Below, piece after piece: positions 7,702 through 14,917 of a DNA stretch of 27,474 nucleotides (the first letter of the stretch is position 1; every line of letters begins with the position of its first letter). The notes beneath the pieces are model-generated. The model had not been told where the DNA came from, made no database searches, and saw only the letters and a program-made list of their open reading frames with translations. This stretch comes from a virus: IMG/VR virus record IMGVR_UViG_3300020193_000646, positions 1-27,474 of that record, one strand, 5' to 3'. The position numbers were made by a program, and so were the translations under genes.

Positions 7702-8382
7702 TTAGAGGGAATAGGGGGGAATAGGAATCAGTTCATTCAATGCTTGCACATGAGTCGGAACAAGTGGACGATCAGTAAGACTTTGCCATTTGTTTTGGCT
7801 TTCCCGTTCGGCGGACTGTATGAACATTGGGGTAGAGGCAGCAATCACTTTAAACTTACTCTGTGCTGCGGCAAATCCATTATCCATAGGAATTTTCTTG
7901 GTGTACAAACACATATGCGCTATGTCTACTGCATAGTTCTTGTATCTTTCGGACACATACAGTACTGCGTGTGCTGCGAGCATACCGAAGATTCTGTACC
8001 ATCCATTGTTCAAGTCAACAATTGCTTGATTCTTATTTCCATGAGAAATACCAAGATACACGGCATCAGTATCATTTGGCACTTCTATCACAGGTACGAA
8101 TGCTTCAGTTGCAAGAGCATCGTCCTCCAACACAAGAACAGATCCCTTGCTTGCTGATAGCAAGGCATCAATGTGCGCTTGTCCACATCCCATGTAGTGT
8201 TTGCCAAACGCTCTGAGTCTGGCGGCGGACAGGTCTTTTGGTGGTGGAATGATTCGGCCTGGGATTCGTATATGCGAAGTGAATCCCAAGCGATCAAATT
8301 GCTCAATCATTTGCTTGGCATTTAAAGTTGCTCGGTCTAGATTGATCCATCTAGTTTGTACATTACGAAGGTCAATTTTCAT
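7702..8382 (-). CDS. GT25-like glycosyltransferase
   Basis: 226 residues. The opening WINLDRATLNAKQMIEQFDR (about 12-31) is the N-terminus expected of the GT25 (LPS biosynthesis, LgtB/LpsA-like) family, followed by GCGQAHIDAL (about 65-74) and the catalytic-site motif VLVLEDDA (about 82-89). Family members transfer galactose or similar sugars from UDP-sugars. It is somewhat short, and the C-terminal part (NGFAAAQSKFKVIAA) still resembles the family. It directly follows regA (9 nt) and begins the accessory sugar island. The ribosome site is weak (AGAGAG). Confidence 0.7.
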   Translation of the reverse strand: MKIDLRNVQTRWINLDRATLNAKQMIEQFDRLGFTSHIRIPGRIIPPPKDLSAARLRAFGKHYMGCGQAHIDALLSASKGSVLVLEDDALATEAFVPVIEVPNDTDAVYLGISHGNKNQAIVDLNNGWYRIFGMLAAHAVLYVSERYKNYAVDIAHMCLYTKKIPMDNGFAAAQSKFKVIAASTPMFIQSAERESQNKWQSLTDRPLVPTHVQALNELIPIPPYSL

Positions 8383-8391
8383 GTCACTCTC

Positions 8392-8802
8392 TTAGAACTT
8401 TTTGCCGATATGATATTTGGGAACCAGTTCCCAATCTCCCTTTTCCTTGTGTGGAATAATCTTGATTTGAGCAAGACCCGATGCAACACTTGCAACTTGT
8501 GTGGGGTTCACAATCTTCAGCAGTCCCCAATCATCCAACAGAGTTACAATCGTATTGCGTCTGGCAATGTCTGCTTCTGTTAGAGTTGATGGAAGACCGT
8601 CAAGCGCAAACAGTTCTTTGAAATGAACGATGTAGTATTTGCCTCGCTTGTGTAGAATATGGCAAGACTGATATAGTTTCTTTTCGGTTTTAGAGGAAAT
8701 CCCAATGCGGGTCAGAGTTTCTTTTACCTTTAGGAAATCGTCTGGCTTTGCCAGCGTGATCTCTACTAGTTCTTCAACAGTAATCTTCGGTTGGTGTTCC
8801 AT
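8392..8802 (-). CDS. regA: RegA translational repressor
   Basis: 136 residues from the ATG at 8802. This start has GGAG 9 nt upstream, while the in-frame ATG at 8817 has none. The match to T4 RegA is strong over the whole length: VEITLAKPDDFLKVKETLTR near the N-terminus, LYQSCHILHKRGKYYIVHFK in the centre, and WELVPKYHIGK at the end. RegA binds the ribosome-binding sites of many early mRNAs and blocks their translation as replication gets under way, including those of the clamp and clamp loader and its own. It follows gp62 as in T4, after a gap of 63 nt. In T4 the DNA polymerase gene gp43 comes next; here it is replaced by the sugar island. Confidence 0.95.
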   Translation of the reverse strand: MEHQPKITVEELVEITLAKPDDFLKVKETLTRIGISSKTEKKLYQSCHILHKRGKYYIVHFKELFALDGLPSTLTEADIARRNTIVTLLDDWGLLKIVNPTQVASVASGLAQIKIIPHKEKGDWELVPKYHIGKKF

Positions 8803-8865
8803 GCTTATGCACTCCATGCCAATGAGTATGCTTCATGTTTTCCAGATATGTAGGAACCGGCTAAC

Positions 8866-9246
8866 TTAGACACCACCCCGATAGGTAGAGCGAACAATGT
8901 TCGCAACCTGTTCGGGTGTCAGCACTCGCATGATCTCTTTTGCCTTGGCGTCAGAACACCCATACCGCTCTTTGATAGATGCCAGATTTTCTGCTTCTTC
9001 TGCCTTAAACCACTTGCTGAACCGTTTCCTAGAGCGGATGCTATGCCGCAGAAAATCAAACTGCATTCGCTTACGCAGAGAACCATAACGATTCATCTCG
9101 TTTGCTTGCATGATGGTATCGGGAAAGTAAGACAGTCCTCGGTTCACTAAGAACGGAACATATCCCCTCTCAGCATACTCTTCATCACACAACGAGTTCT
9201 TGTTGACATTGATGGCGTTCAGATAATCAGACAGTCTGTAGGTCAT
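8866..9246 (-). CDS. 62: clamp loader small subunit gp62
   Basis: 126 residues, shorter than T4 gp62 (187) but similar to the versions in marine T4 relatives. It begins MTYRLSDYLNAINVNK and contains YVPFLVNRGLSYFPDTI (about 29-45), a pattern typical of these proteins. One gp62 joins four gp44 ATPases to load the gp45 clamp on DNA. Its ribosome site is GAGG before the ATG at 9246. Its 5' end is duplicated at 10022-10093 on the far side of the methyltransferase gene, showing that gp62 once followed gp44 or the GroES-like gene directly. Confidence 0.88.
   Translation of the reverse strand: MTYRLSDYLNAINVNKNSLCDEEYAERGYVPFLVNRGLSYFPDTIMQANEMNRYGSLRKRMQFDFLRHSIRSRKRFSKWFKAEEAENLASIKERYGCSDAKAKEIMRVLTPEQVANIVRSTYRGGV
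9199..9225 (-). repeat. 27-bp direct repeat, copy in gp62
   Basis: 27 bases identical to 10046-10072, inside codons for the Y-LNAINVNK region of gp62. The flanks beyond the exact match are still similar, as expected for two diverged gp62 5' ends. Confidence 0.9.
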
Positions 9247-9255
9247 GCGTGTTCC

Positions 9256-10035
9256 TCAAGTTTGTGGAACGGCTTCCTTGATCCGTGCTTCTGCAATTTT
9301 GAAATACTCTGGATCAAGTTCAATGCCGATGAAATTGCGGTTGAGGTTTCTACAAGATATTCCTGTGCTTCCTGAACCCATAAATGGGTCAAGAACCGAA
9401 TCTCCACAATAAGAGTAATACTGGATAACTCTATCTGACAATAAGACAGGAAATGGTGCGGGGTGTCCCTTAACTCTTACAGGAGACAATCGCCATATAT
9501 TTGTCCTCTCATATTTACCAGTTATCAGTGATTGCTGAATCGTTTCATCACTATGTTTTCTTATTCCCTTATCAATAAGGGGGGCATCTTTTTTCCTAAA
9601 AACAAACAGATATTCAGTTATCGTAAATGGTTTATATGCCATTGGTCTGCGATGGTGTGCAAATTTTATTGCCCTATTGCTTGCACCATCTGGTTTCTCC
9701 CATATAATATCATCAATATATTTGAACCCGCTGTTTTGGGCTAAATTAAATGCATCAAATGGGATTGGCAATCTACTGCTTTCAGCGTTTCTTGACTTTC
9801 TTTTAACCAATATTGGTGATGTATTGAAAACAAAAAAACCATCTTCGGATAAAACACGAAATGTCTGTAACATAAAATTCCCAATAAAATCTAAATAATA
9901 TTCATACGAATCAAAAGTCGAATATTCTCTGGCGTTAAAATACGGTGGAGATGTGAATACCAAATCAACACTCCCATCAGGAATATCCTTCATCTTCTCC
10001 AAACAATCACCTTGCATCAGTTCAATCTTTGACAT
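9256..10035 (-). CDS. DNA methyltransferase (N4-cytosine/N6-adenine, beta-type order), inserted
   Basis: 259 residues. The catalytic motif IV VFTSPPYF (about 26-33) is near the N-terminus and the SAM-binding motif I DPFMGSGSTG (about 216-225) is near the C-terminus, followed by NFIGIELDPEYF. This order is that of beta-class amino-methyltransferases, which methylate adenine N6 or cytosine N4 in double-stranded DNA. It has no partner nuclease, so it is likely a solitary methylase protecting phage DNA. The gene is AT-rich (18 of 60 bases G+C at 9781-9840, against 28 of 60 in gp62 at 9001-9060), a sign of recent transfer. The ribosome site AAGGAG lies inside the duplicated gp62 stub upstream. It splits gp62 from the clamp-loader operon. 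Confidence 0.9.
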   Translation of the reverse strand: MSKIELMQGDCLEKMKDIPDGSVDLVFTSPPYFNAREYSTFDSYEYYLDFIGNFMLQTFRVLSEDGFFVFNTSPILVKRKSRNAESSRLPIPFDAFNLAQNSGFKYIDDIIWEKPDGASNRAIKFAHHRRPMAYKPFTITEYLFVFRKKDAPLIDKGIRKHSDETIQQSLITGKYERTNIWRLSPVRVKGHPAPFPVLLSDRVIQYYSYCGDSVLDPFMGSGSTGISCRNLNRNFIGIELDPEYFKIAEARIKEAVPQT

Positions 10036-10093
10036 CTTTCAACTCCTTGTTGACATTGATGGCGTTCAGATAGTCTGTGAGTTTAAGCGTCAT
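10022..10093 (-). pseudogene. duplicated 5' stub of gp62 (23 codons)
   Basis: An ATG at 10093 opens a 23-codon frame reading MTLKLTDYLNAINVNK and ending at a TGA at 10024-10022. The first 16 residues match the start of gp62 (MTYRLSDYLNAINVNK). The stub overlaps the end of the GroES-like gene by 11 nt and contains the ribosome site of the methyltransferase, whose ATG lies inside it at 10035. It therefore may still serve as a leader peptide that couples translation of the methyltransferase. It is a relic of the original gp62 start, left when the methyltransferase arrived with its own copy of the gp62 5' end. Confidence 0.85.
10046..10072 (-). repeat. 27-bp direct repeat, copy in the gp62 stub
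   Basis: Identical to 9199-9225 and in the same orientation. The two copies bracket the methyltransferase gene, so recombination between them would delete it and restore an intact gp62 next to the GroES-like gene. Confidence 0.9.
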
Positions 10094-10355
10094 CTCGCAC
10101 CACCAATGCTATGTGATCTTGATGCACCAAGTCTAGATCACCGTAGTGATTATCATGGTTGACAGCCAACTCCCAATACACCGTATCTCCCACACGAATA
10201 TCCTCGGTGATTCCATATCCAACCGCAACCACTTCAGCAAGTACAAAGTGGCCCTTGGTCTTATCATCCTTGTAGATGATTCCACTCTCGGTTTTTTTCT
10301 CTTTGCCGAGATCGGTGCGTACAGCAACCCACTTACCAATAGGCCTCATGCTCAT
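10083..10355 (-). CDS. GroES-like co-chaperonin
   Basis: 90 residues from the ATG at 10355, which overlaps the gp44 stop as ATGA; an in-frame ATG at 10391 would overlap gp44 by 40 nt and is less likely. The small beta-barrel pattern of GroES is visible: an N-terminal RPIGKWVAVRT strand, a mobile-loop-like KKTESGIIYKD (compare TESG in T4 gp31), then VAVG, VGDTVYWE, and a C-terminal LDLVHQDHIALVV matching the last strand of GroES. It would cap host GroEL, perhaps to help fold gp23 as gp31 does in T4. Its place inside the clamp-loader operon is unusual. It lacks an obvious roof-loop hairpin. The family call rests on pattern, not on a search. Confidence 0.72.
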   Translation of the reverse strand: MSMRPIGKWVAVRTDLGKEKKTESGIIYKDDKTKGHFVLAEVVAVGYGITEDIRVGDTVYWELAVNHDNHYGDLDLVHQDHIALVVRDDA

Positions 10356-11299
10356 TTGAACTCGCACTCCATCATAATCTCGGTGAGGCAAGCAGTCATG
10401 TTGATTTCTGCATCGGCAACGAATGCTGCCTTATACTGGTACTCTGCCAGAATCAGAACCAACTTCGGAATGCTAGACGGAGCAAAGCAATCGTACATGG
10501 ACTCGTAAATCTTGCGGAACAGAGATGCTGAATCAGCATCAGAGTTCTCTACAACCCACTTGCGAACCGATGTAAAGTCCTTACCCTTCAAGGCAGAGAT
10601 GAGTTCCTTGATCTTGATCTCACCAAGTTGGATCAAAATACCAACATCAATCTTGCCAGACACCGAATACCGCTGCAACTCATTCAAGATGCGGCGGAAA
10701 TCGGGAAAGTGCTTCATTATGAGTTCTACAAGCACCTTGTCATCGTATGCGACACCTTCGGCATCCAAGATGCCTTTGACTCGCTGAAGCATTTGCTTGG
10801 CGAGTGTAGGGCGTTCTTTGGTTGGGATTTGGAAGTTAATGCAAGTACACCGCGAGTGCAGCGGTTCAATGATCCTGTTCTTGAAATTGCAAGTCAGGAT
10901 GAACCGGCAGTTCGCGCTGAACTCTTCCATGAATCCGCGCAGAGCAGGCTGTGTGCTTTGAGCATTCGAGTAATCAAACTCGTCAAGAATCACAACCTTC
11001 TTGTTGCCTGACATGGATACCGTACTAGCAAAGTTTCGGATGCGAGTACGGAGAGTATCAATGTTTCCGTCTTCTGAACAGTTAACAATGATGCAATCGG
11101 TATCTAGTTCGCTGCACAAGGCACGGGCAACCGTAGTCTTTCCGCATCCCGCACCACCTGATAGCAGTAGGTTTTGTACCTCTCCTGACTCCACCATATC
11201 GGTGAAAGTCTTTTTCATTGTGGATGGAAGAATACAATCCGCGATCACCTTTGGGCGGTACTTCTCCACCCAAAGGTATTCGGTTGCCGTAGCAGTCAT
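10352..11299 (-). CDS. 44: clamp loader ATPase subunit gp44
   Basis: 315 residues, the same size as T4 gp44 (319). AAA+ elements in order: WVEKYRPKVIADCILP (about 10-25), Walker A GGAGCGKTT (about 48-56), Walker B VVILDEFD (about 102-109), the arginine-finger-type SRC motif in LHSRCTCINF, and the C-terminal collar part. Four copies form the loader with gp62 and open the gp45 clamp using ATP. The ribosome site AAGGAG lies 6 nt before the ATG. The gene follows gp45 after 2 nt and overlaps the GroES-like gene by 4 nt. Confidence 0.96.
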   Translation of the reverse strand: MTATATEYLWVEKYRPKVIADCILPSTMKKTFTDMVESGEVQNLLLSGGAGCGKTTVARALCSELDTDCIIVNCSEDGNIDTLRTRIRNFASTVSMSGNKKVVILDEFDYSNAQSTQPALRGFMEEFSANCRFILTCNFKNRIIEPLHSRCTCINFQIPTKERPTLAKQMLQRVKGILDAEGVAYDDKVLVELIMKHFPDFRRILNELQRYSVSGKIDVGILIQLGEIKIKELISALKGKDFTSVRKWVVENSDADSASLFRKIYESMYDCFAPSSIPKLVLILAEYQYKAAFVADAEINMTACLTEIMMECEFK

Positions 11300-11301
11300 G
11301 T

Positions 11302-12021
11302 TTACTCCTTAGAGGCAGTACTTGAAGTTGCCTCAAGCGCAACGAAGTAAGTCAAATCCTTGCTGCAATGTGAGAACTTGGCGACAATGCTCTTGCTGAT
11401 ATGCACATCATAATCACCAGACATGAGTTTCAGATTGTCAACCTTCATGTGGATATCGAACTTGGTCTTCGCCTTGTTCTCTCCCACAACGATGGAATAA
11501 GTGTTGGACCCCTTGTCGGCCTTGTCGAACACAACAACCTCAATCTTGTCCTTTGTGCCACGCACAGAGATGTCACCAACTTGTAGCGCCGAACTGGCGC
11601 GCATGATCTCAGCAACATTGTCTGCGGTCAACTTGAATGACACAAGAATGTCGGGCATAGTAATGCTCTTCTTGGGAGCAGTCAACAGGCTAGGTTCGCA
11701 GTAGTAGTAGTTCACGCTCGGAGCGTTCTTGCGAGCCGCATCAGAGATTACCACAGACTTCTCTCCGAAAGTCAGCAGCGGTTCCTTGAACAAAGAAATC
11801 ACACCAAGAAATTTGTTCAAGTCCCAAATACCAAACTCGGTTTCAAAGGTTTCATCTACGGTTGCCTCAGCCATGACATTCTTCACAGGCGTCACGGTGG
11901 CAATGGTATTGCCTGGACGAATGAGAATGTTAGAGTTCAGAGAGGCGAAGTTCTTGAGAACCGCGAGAGTTTCTTGAGATAGTTTCATACCAGTTTCATT
12001 TTCAGTTGCAGTAGCATTCAT
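11302..12021 (-). CDS. 45: sliding clamp gp45
   Basis: 239 residues. It matches T4 gp45 from residue 12 onward (MKLSQETLAVLKNFASLNSN); the first 11 residues (MNATATENETG) are an extension. The start at 12021 is supported by GGAG 7 nt upstream. The trimeric clamp tethers the phage polymerase to DNA and, with gp55, is also the mobile activator of late transcription. A promoter lies about 30 nt before the start, inside the preceding small gene. It heads the run gp45-gp44-GroES-like-methyltransferase-gp62-regA. Confidence 0.95.
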   Translation of the reverse strand: MNATATENETGMKLSQETLAVLKNFASLNSNILIRPGNTIATVTPVKNVMAEATVDETFETEFGIWDLNKFLGVISLFKEPLLTFGEKSVVISDAARKNAPSVNYYYCEPSLLTAPKKSITMPDILVSFKLTADNVAEIMRASSALQVGDISVRGTKDKIEVVVFDKADKGSNTYSIVVGENKAKTKFDIHMKVDNLKLMSGDYDVHISKSIVAKFSHCSKDLTYFVALEATSSTASKE

Positions 12022-12050
12022 TATATGTCTCCATTATGTAGGGTGTGTCA

Positions 12051-12078
12051 AATATACAATCACTTTGATTTCTTGCAA
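12051..12078 (-). promoter_or_regulatory. promoter TTGCAA-N16-TATATT for gp45
   Basis: On the minus strand, TTGCAA (12078-12073), a 16-nt spacer and TATATT (12056-12051). The predicted RNA start leaves a leader of about 20-25 nt with a GGAG ribosome site, so this member of the promoter set gives a normal leadered message for gp45. The -35 box lies within the last codons of the small gene that ends at 12060. Confidence 0.65.
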
Positions 12079-12215
12079 CCACAACCTTTAGATTTTTGTG
12101 AATTCTGTGGGGTAGGTGGTGCAGAGTTTACTTGCCTTTCCTGACTGATTGCAGGTTTATTTGGCGATGGTGTTTGCCGAGTATCGATTCGGGTTGGACG
12201 ATTAACTCTTCTCAT
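12060..12215 (-). CDS. 51-residue basic protein ending in a Gly-Cys-Gly-Cys-Lys tail
   Basis: A frame of 51 codons begins at the ATG at 12215, overlapping the end of the gene at 12202 by 14 nt, and stops at a TGA at 12062-12060. It starts MRRVNRPTRIDTRQTP, is rich in Pro, Gln, Asn and Ser, and ends KSKGCGCKKSK. The paired cysteines resemble the CGC element of the neighbouring zinc-cluster-like protein encoded just upstream. The overlap, the orientation and the lack of any other use of the 180-nt gap favour a real gene. Shine-Dalgarno support is weak, so it may be translated by coupling. Function unknown. Confidence 0.5.
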   Translation of the reverse strand: MRRVNRPTRIDTRQTPSPNKPAISQERQVNSAPPTPQNSQKSKGCGCKKSK

Positions 12216-12756
12216 CTGTTTTCTTGATTGTCAGGTCTACTTGCCGTTCAATCTGCTCCTTTCGAGTAAAGTTATATTTCATTCTTCGCTCAACAGTTTC
12301 TTCCGATGCCGGAGTATAGTTTGAAAATCCAGGCATATTTAGAGGACAAACAACTTTTGGAAAGTCTAGTTTGGTGTAGTCTTCTGGCTGCTTGGCATTC
12401 AACCAAGTTGCTGCCCTGTCTCCGCAACCACACTCACCGCAGTAGAATCTTCCTTCTTCTGCCTTGCTGTCTCGTCTAGCCTCGCAAGGAGCAATTCCTC
12501 TTTCAGAGTCTCCATGGCATGAGATTGAACGAACCTTCTTGGTTTCTTCATCACACCTTTTATCTTGGGTGATTCCGCGTGAAGCGTATGACCCTACCGC
12601 ATTCTTTACCTTATTCAGTAGAGAAGGTGGGTGTTGAGGTCCTACTTCAGGTGTTGGAGCAGAAGGACGCCGAGCAGGCGCCCCTCCCTTTGCCCAACCA
12701 CCTGTTGCAACAATTTTCTTGCTTTTATTTGGTTTATTTGGTGCGGGGTCGCTCAT
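12202..12756 (-). CDS. hypothetical protein with zinc-cluster-like cysteines
   Basis: 184 residues from the ATG at 12756, which has GAGG upstream; an ATG at 12795 is the longer alternative. The first ~50 residues are Lys-, Pro- and Ala-rich and likely disordered. The central part has cysteines at SISCHGD, APCEARRDS and FYCGECGCGDRA, followed by a later VVCPLNMPGF. This is the spacing of a small zinc-ribbon-like domain that recurs in T4-like marine phages (often written C..C..CGCF..K....CP). The C-terminus is charged and helical. It overlaps the gene before it by 23 nt. Function unknown; metal binding and nucleic-acid contact are inference. Confidence 0.6.
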   Translation of the reverse strand: MSDPAPNKPNKSKKIVATGGWAKGGAPARRPSAPTPEVGPQHPPSLLNKVKNAVGSYASRGITQDKRCDEETKKVRSISCHGDSERGIAPCEARRDSKAEEGRFYCGECGCGDRAATWLNAKQPEDYTKLDFPKVVCPLNMPGFSNYTPASEETVERRMKYNFTRKEQIERQVDLTIKKTDEKS

Positions 12757-12931
12757 CACGATAATCCTCAAACGAATCGTCTTCGTAACGCTCAATATCA
12801 GAAGATGCTTCTCGCATCTTTTGCTTATGTGAGTGGCGATCTCCGCGCTTTTGCTTTTTCTTTATTCCGCGATCTTTGTGAAAGCGTTCAAAAGAACCTG
12901 CATCATCCCAATTATTCCATTCTTTACTCAT
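12734..12931 (-). CDS. small highly charged hypothetical protein
   Basis: 65 residues from the ATG at 12931, which follows the RNase H stop after one base (TGA-C-ATG), so translation is probably coupled. It opens MSKEWNNWDDAGSFERF, continues with a run of Lys, Arg and His (GIKKKQKRGDRHSHKQK), and ends with an acidic stretch (DIERYEDDSFEDYRDE). No domain was recognised. The mixed-charge character suggests a flexible nucleic-acid- or protein-binding peptide. It overlaps the next gene by 23 nt. Confidence 0.5.
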   Translation of the reverse strand: MSKEWNNWDDAGSFERFHKDRGIKKKQKRGDRHSHKQKMREASSDIERYEDDSFEDYRDERPRTK

Positions 12932-12932
12932 G

Positions 12933-13802
12933 TCAAAATTCCGAAGCAACCTCAACTAGATTTTTCATCTTGTGTTCCATTAAATATGAAAGGATATTTC
13001 CTCTACGAATCGGAATGAAATCTGCATAGTGTTGCAGAATGGATTGCTCCAACTCTATAGGTATGTATCTGAAGTCCACCATGCAGCGGTTGCGATCCCA
13101 GTTTCTTTTTACTTTGTCTGGCATAATTGCTGTACCATCAAACAGATTACCCACAATAAGAATCTGCTCTTGAATAGCAGCAGACTTCTTACTAGTCAGA
13201 GGCGTCTGACGCTTGCCGTCAGTAATGAAACAATCATCGTCCGACAGGATATTCGGAATGCCGTCACCCGAGTCTCCTCCAAGAATGTGGTTCACTAAGA
13301 ACTCGGTTGGATTCTTACACACCACAAATCCCTTTGTAATAGGACTCCATTGCCGAACATTCGGGTAAATTTGCAACTGCTGAAAGTCTTTGTCGCTAGA
13401 AACGATAATGACCTTTTCGTTAATAGAATGGTGCTTGGTCAAGATGGCGATCACATCATCTGCCTCTGCTCCTGGCACTCGCATATGGCGATACGGAAAC
13501 ACATCACGAATCTCTTCGCGGATTCCGTCAATCATGCTGTAGATTGTCTTCCAATCAACATCAGAAGACGCCTTTGCCTTGGCTCTGTTCTTTTTGTAAT
13601 GAGGAAACACAGAGTTTCGCCAACACTTACCACCCTCATGGCAAAGAACAATTTCGCCGGCATCTCGGAACTTCTGTCGATATGTGCGATAGATGTTTAG
13701 CACCGTATGCCGTAACAGATCTTCAGAAAACTGAGCGGCATCGCCCTTCGTAAGGGCGAACAGACTTCCTAACAGTACTTGGTTGTTATCGATTAGAATC
13801 AT
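12933..13802 (-). CDS. rnh: RNase H (T4 rnh type, FEN-1 family 5' nuclease)
   Basis: 289 residues, close to T4 RNase H (305). It removes RNA primers and some adjoining DNA from lagging-strand fragments. Visible catalytic acidic sites: MILIDNNQ (Asp 5), PGAEADDVIA (about 110-119) and IVSSDKDFQQL (about 133-143), then the helix-hairpin-helix region GGDSGDGIPNIL (about 174-185). CHEGGKCWRNSVFPHYKKNR (about 54-73) matches the arch region of the family. It overlaps the gene before it by 1 nt. Confidence 0.93.
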   Translation of the reverse strand: MILIDNNQVLLGSLFALTKGDAAQFSEDLLRHTVLNIYRTYRQKFRDAGEIVLCHEGGKCWRNSVFPHYKKNRAKAKASSDVDWKTIYSMIDGIREEIRDVFPYRHMRVPGAEADDVIAILTKHHSINEKVIIVSSDKDFQQLQIYPNVRQWSPITKGFVVCKNPTEFLVNHILGGDSGDGIPNILSDDDCFITDGKRQTPLTSKKSAAIQEQILIVGNLFDGTAIMPDKVKRNWDRNRCMVDFRYIPIELEQSILQHYADFIPIRRGNILSYLMEHKMKNLVEVASEF

Positions 13803-14908
13803 TAGTAGGCTCCAATGAGAATACAGTTCTCATTGATTCTCCCGCTTATCTTTGCGGGTTTGGTCTTGATGGAGTTCAGCGTGTTTTGCACCATACGAAC
13901 CCCTGTAAGTTTGTTCAGCACATCTTTTGGCCTGCGGAGTTTCTTGGATACAGACTTGGTTTCGTCATAGTTGATAACGGTGGTTCCCTTTACGCTGAGT
14001 CCACGCGGATCTTTTGCAAAGAGTACAGTTAGTGTACGATACTTCTCATTAAACACAACCACTATTTCACTGCCAATGATCTTCTCTGGCGATATGCTTT
14101 TGATATCGTACTCCTTTGACTCGGGCAAGTATTTCATTTTCTTAGTGATTTGGCTTGGAGTCTTCTGCTTTTTCTTACGAGGCTTCCGCTCAGATCGCTT
14201 TTCATCTGCAAAGGTGCGGAAAGCATTGGCGGTTTCAGACAGCATTTGTATGAGTTTCTTGAACCGCGGCCTGGTCAGAAAAGAATATCCCTCGACCAGT
14301 TGTTCGTCTTTGCCTGCATATGCTGTTGCCATCTCTTGCAGATAGGTGGTTTCAATGTAACTGGCAATTTTACCGCAATGCAATGCCTTGACTCCGTGGG
14401 TAGTTGCCCACCCGGCAGGATCAAACTTCATTTCATTCTTGTTTGTGCAGGCGTCTACCACCGAATCCACAATAGCATCAATGTCTCCCAAGTACTCGCG
14501 GTACTTCTGTTCGGTGCGCTCCTGAATGGACGGTATAGCGGTGCCCTGACGCTTGGCGAGGATGGCAGCACCAGTTCGCTTCATATCCCCAATCTCGCGT
14601 GTAATCTTCTGTTTAGTTTCATCTGGCAACGGCGCGCCACGGGTGAGCATTCTACACAGATATCCTATGCCAGAATAACTCTTGATGCCATTTTGTGCAA
14701 TGCACTTGATTGTTTCGGCATCCATCTTGGAATGCTTGCAGTAGTCTAACACCCACCGCTTTTTGTCTCGGTTGGTGCCTTTGCCCCAATACCAATTAAT
14801 AGCCCGTTGGAGAGCAGAGTCTTGCTCATCTTTTGTAGCGCAAGACGCTGCTCCCCAAACTGGCTCGGAGCCATATGCTCGCTGAAGCGTTTTGTTGTAG
14901 TCTTTCAT
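13802..14908 (-). CDS. hypothetical protein, 368 residues, operon leader
   Basis: No family was recognised. The N-terminal ~190 residues are helical and basic, with YGSEPVWG near the start and AINWYWGKGTNRDKKRWVLD (about 36-55). The middle (about 225-255) has a dense Lys/Arg stretch (KRSERKPRKKKQK) likely to bind nucleic acid. The C-terminal third is strand-rich (EIVVVFNEKYRTLTVLF; INENCILIGAY). It starts just 9 nt after the -10 box of a strong promoter, with no spaced Shine-Dalgarno, and overlaps RNase H by 1 nt. Co-transcription with RNase H suggests a replication- or repair-linked job, by inference only. Confidence 0.65.
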   Translation of the reverse strand: MKDYNKTLQRAYGSEPVWGAASCATKDEQDSALQRAINWYWGKGTNRDKKRWVLDYCKHSKMDAETIKCIAQNGIKSYSGIGYLCRMLTRGAPLPDETKQKITREIGDMKRTGAAILAKRQGTAIPSIQERTEQKYREYLGDIDAIVDSVVDACTNKNEMKFDPAGWATTHGVKALHCGKIASYIETTYLQEMATAYAGKDEQLVEGYSFLTRPRFKKLIQMLSETANAFRTFADEKRSERKPRKKKQKTPSQITKKMKYLPESKEYDIKSISPEKIIGSEIVVVFNEKYRTLTVLFAKDPRGLSVKGTTVINYDETKSVSKKLRRPKDVLNKLTGVRMVQNTLNSIKTKPAKISGRINENCILIGAY

Positions 14909-14917
14909 CTCACCGTA

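Noticed and set aside
7600-8157. Plus-strand frame of 185 codons
   Set aside because: It is antisense to dUTPase and the GT25-like gene, both with clear family motifs.
14150-14749. Long plus-strand frame of 199 codons
   Set aside because: It is antisense to the 368-residue gene, which has a promoter and tight overlap with RNase H. Its product shows no domain, and no other plus-strand gene is supported here.
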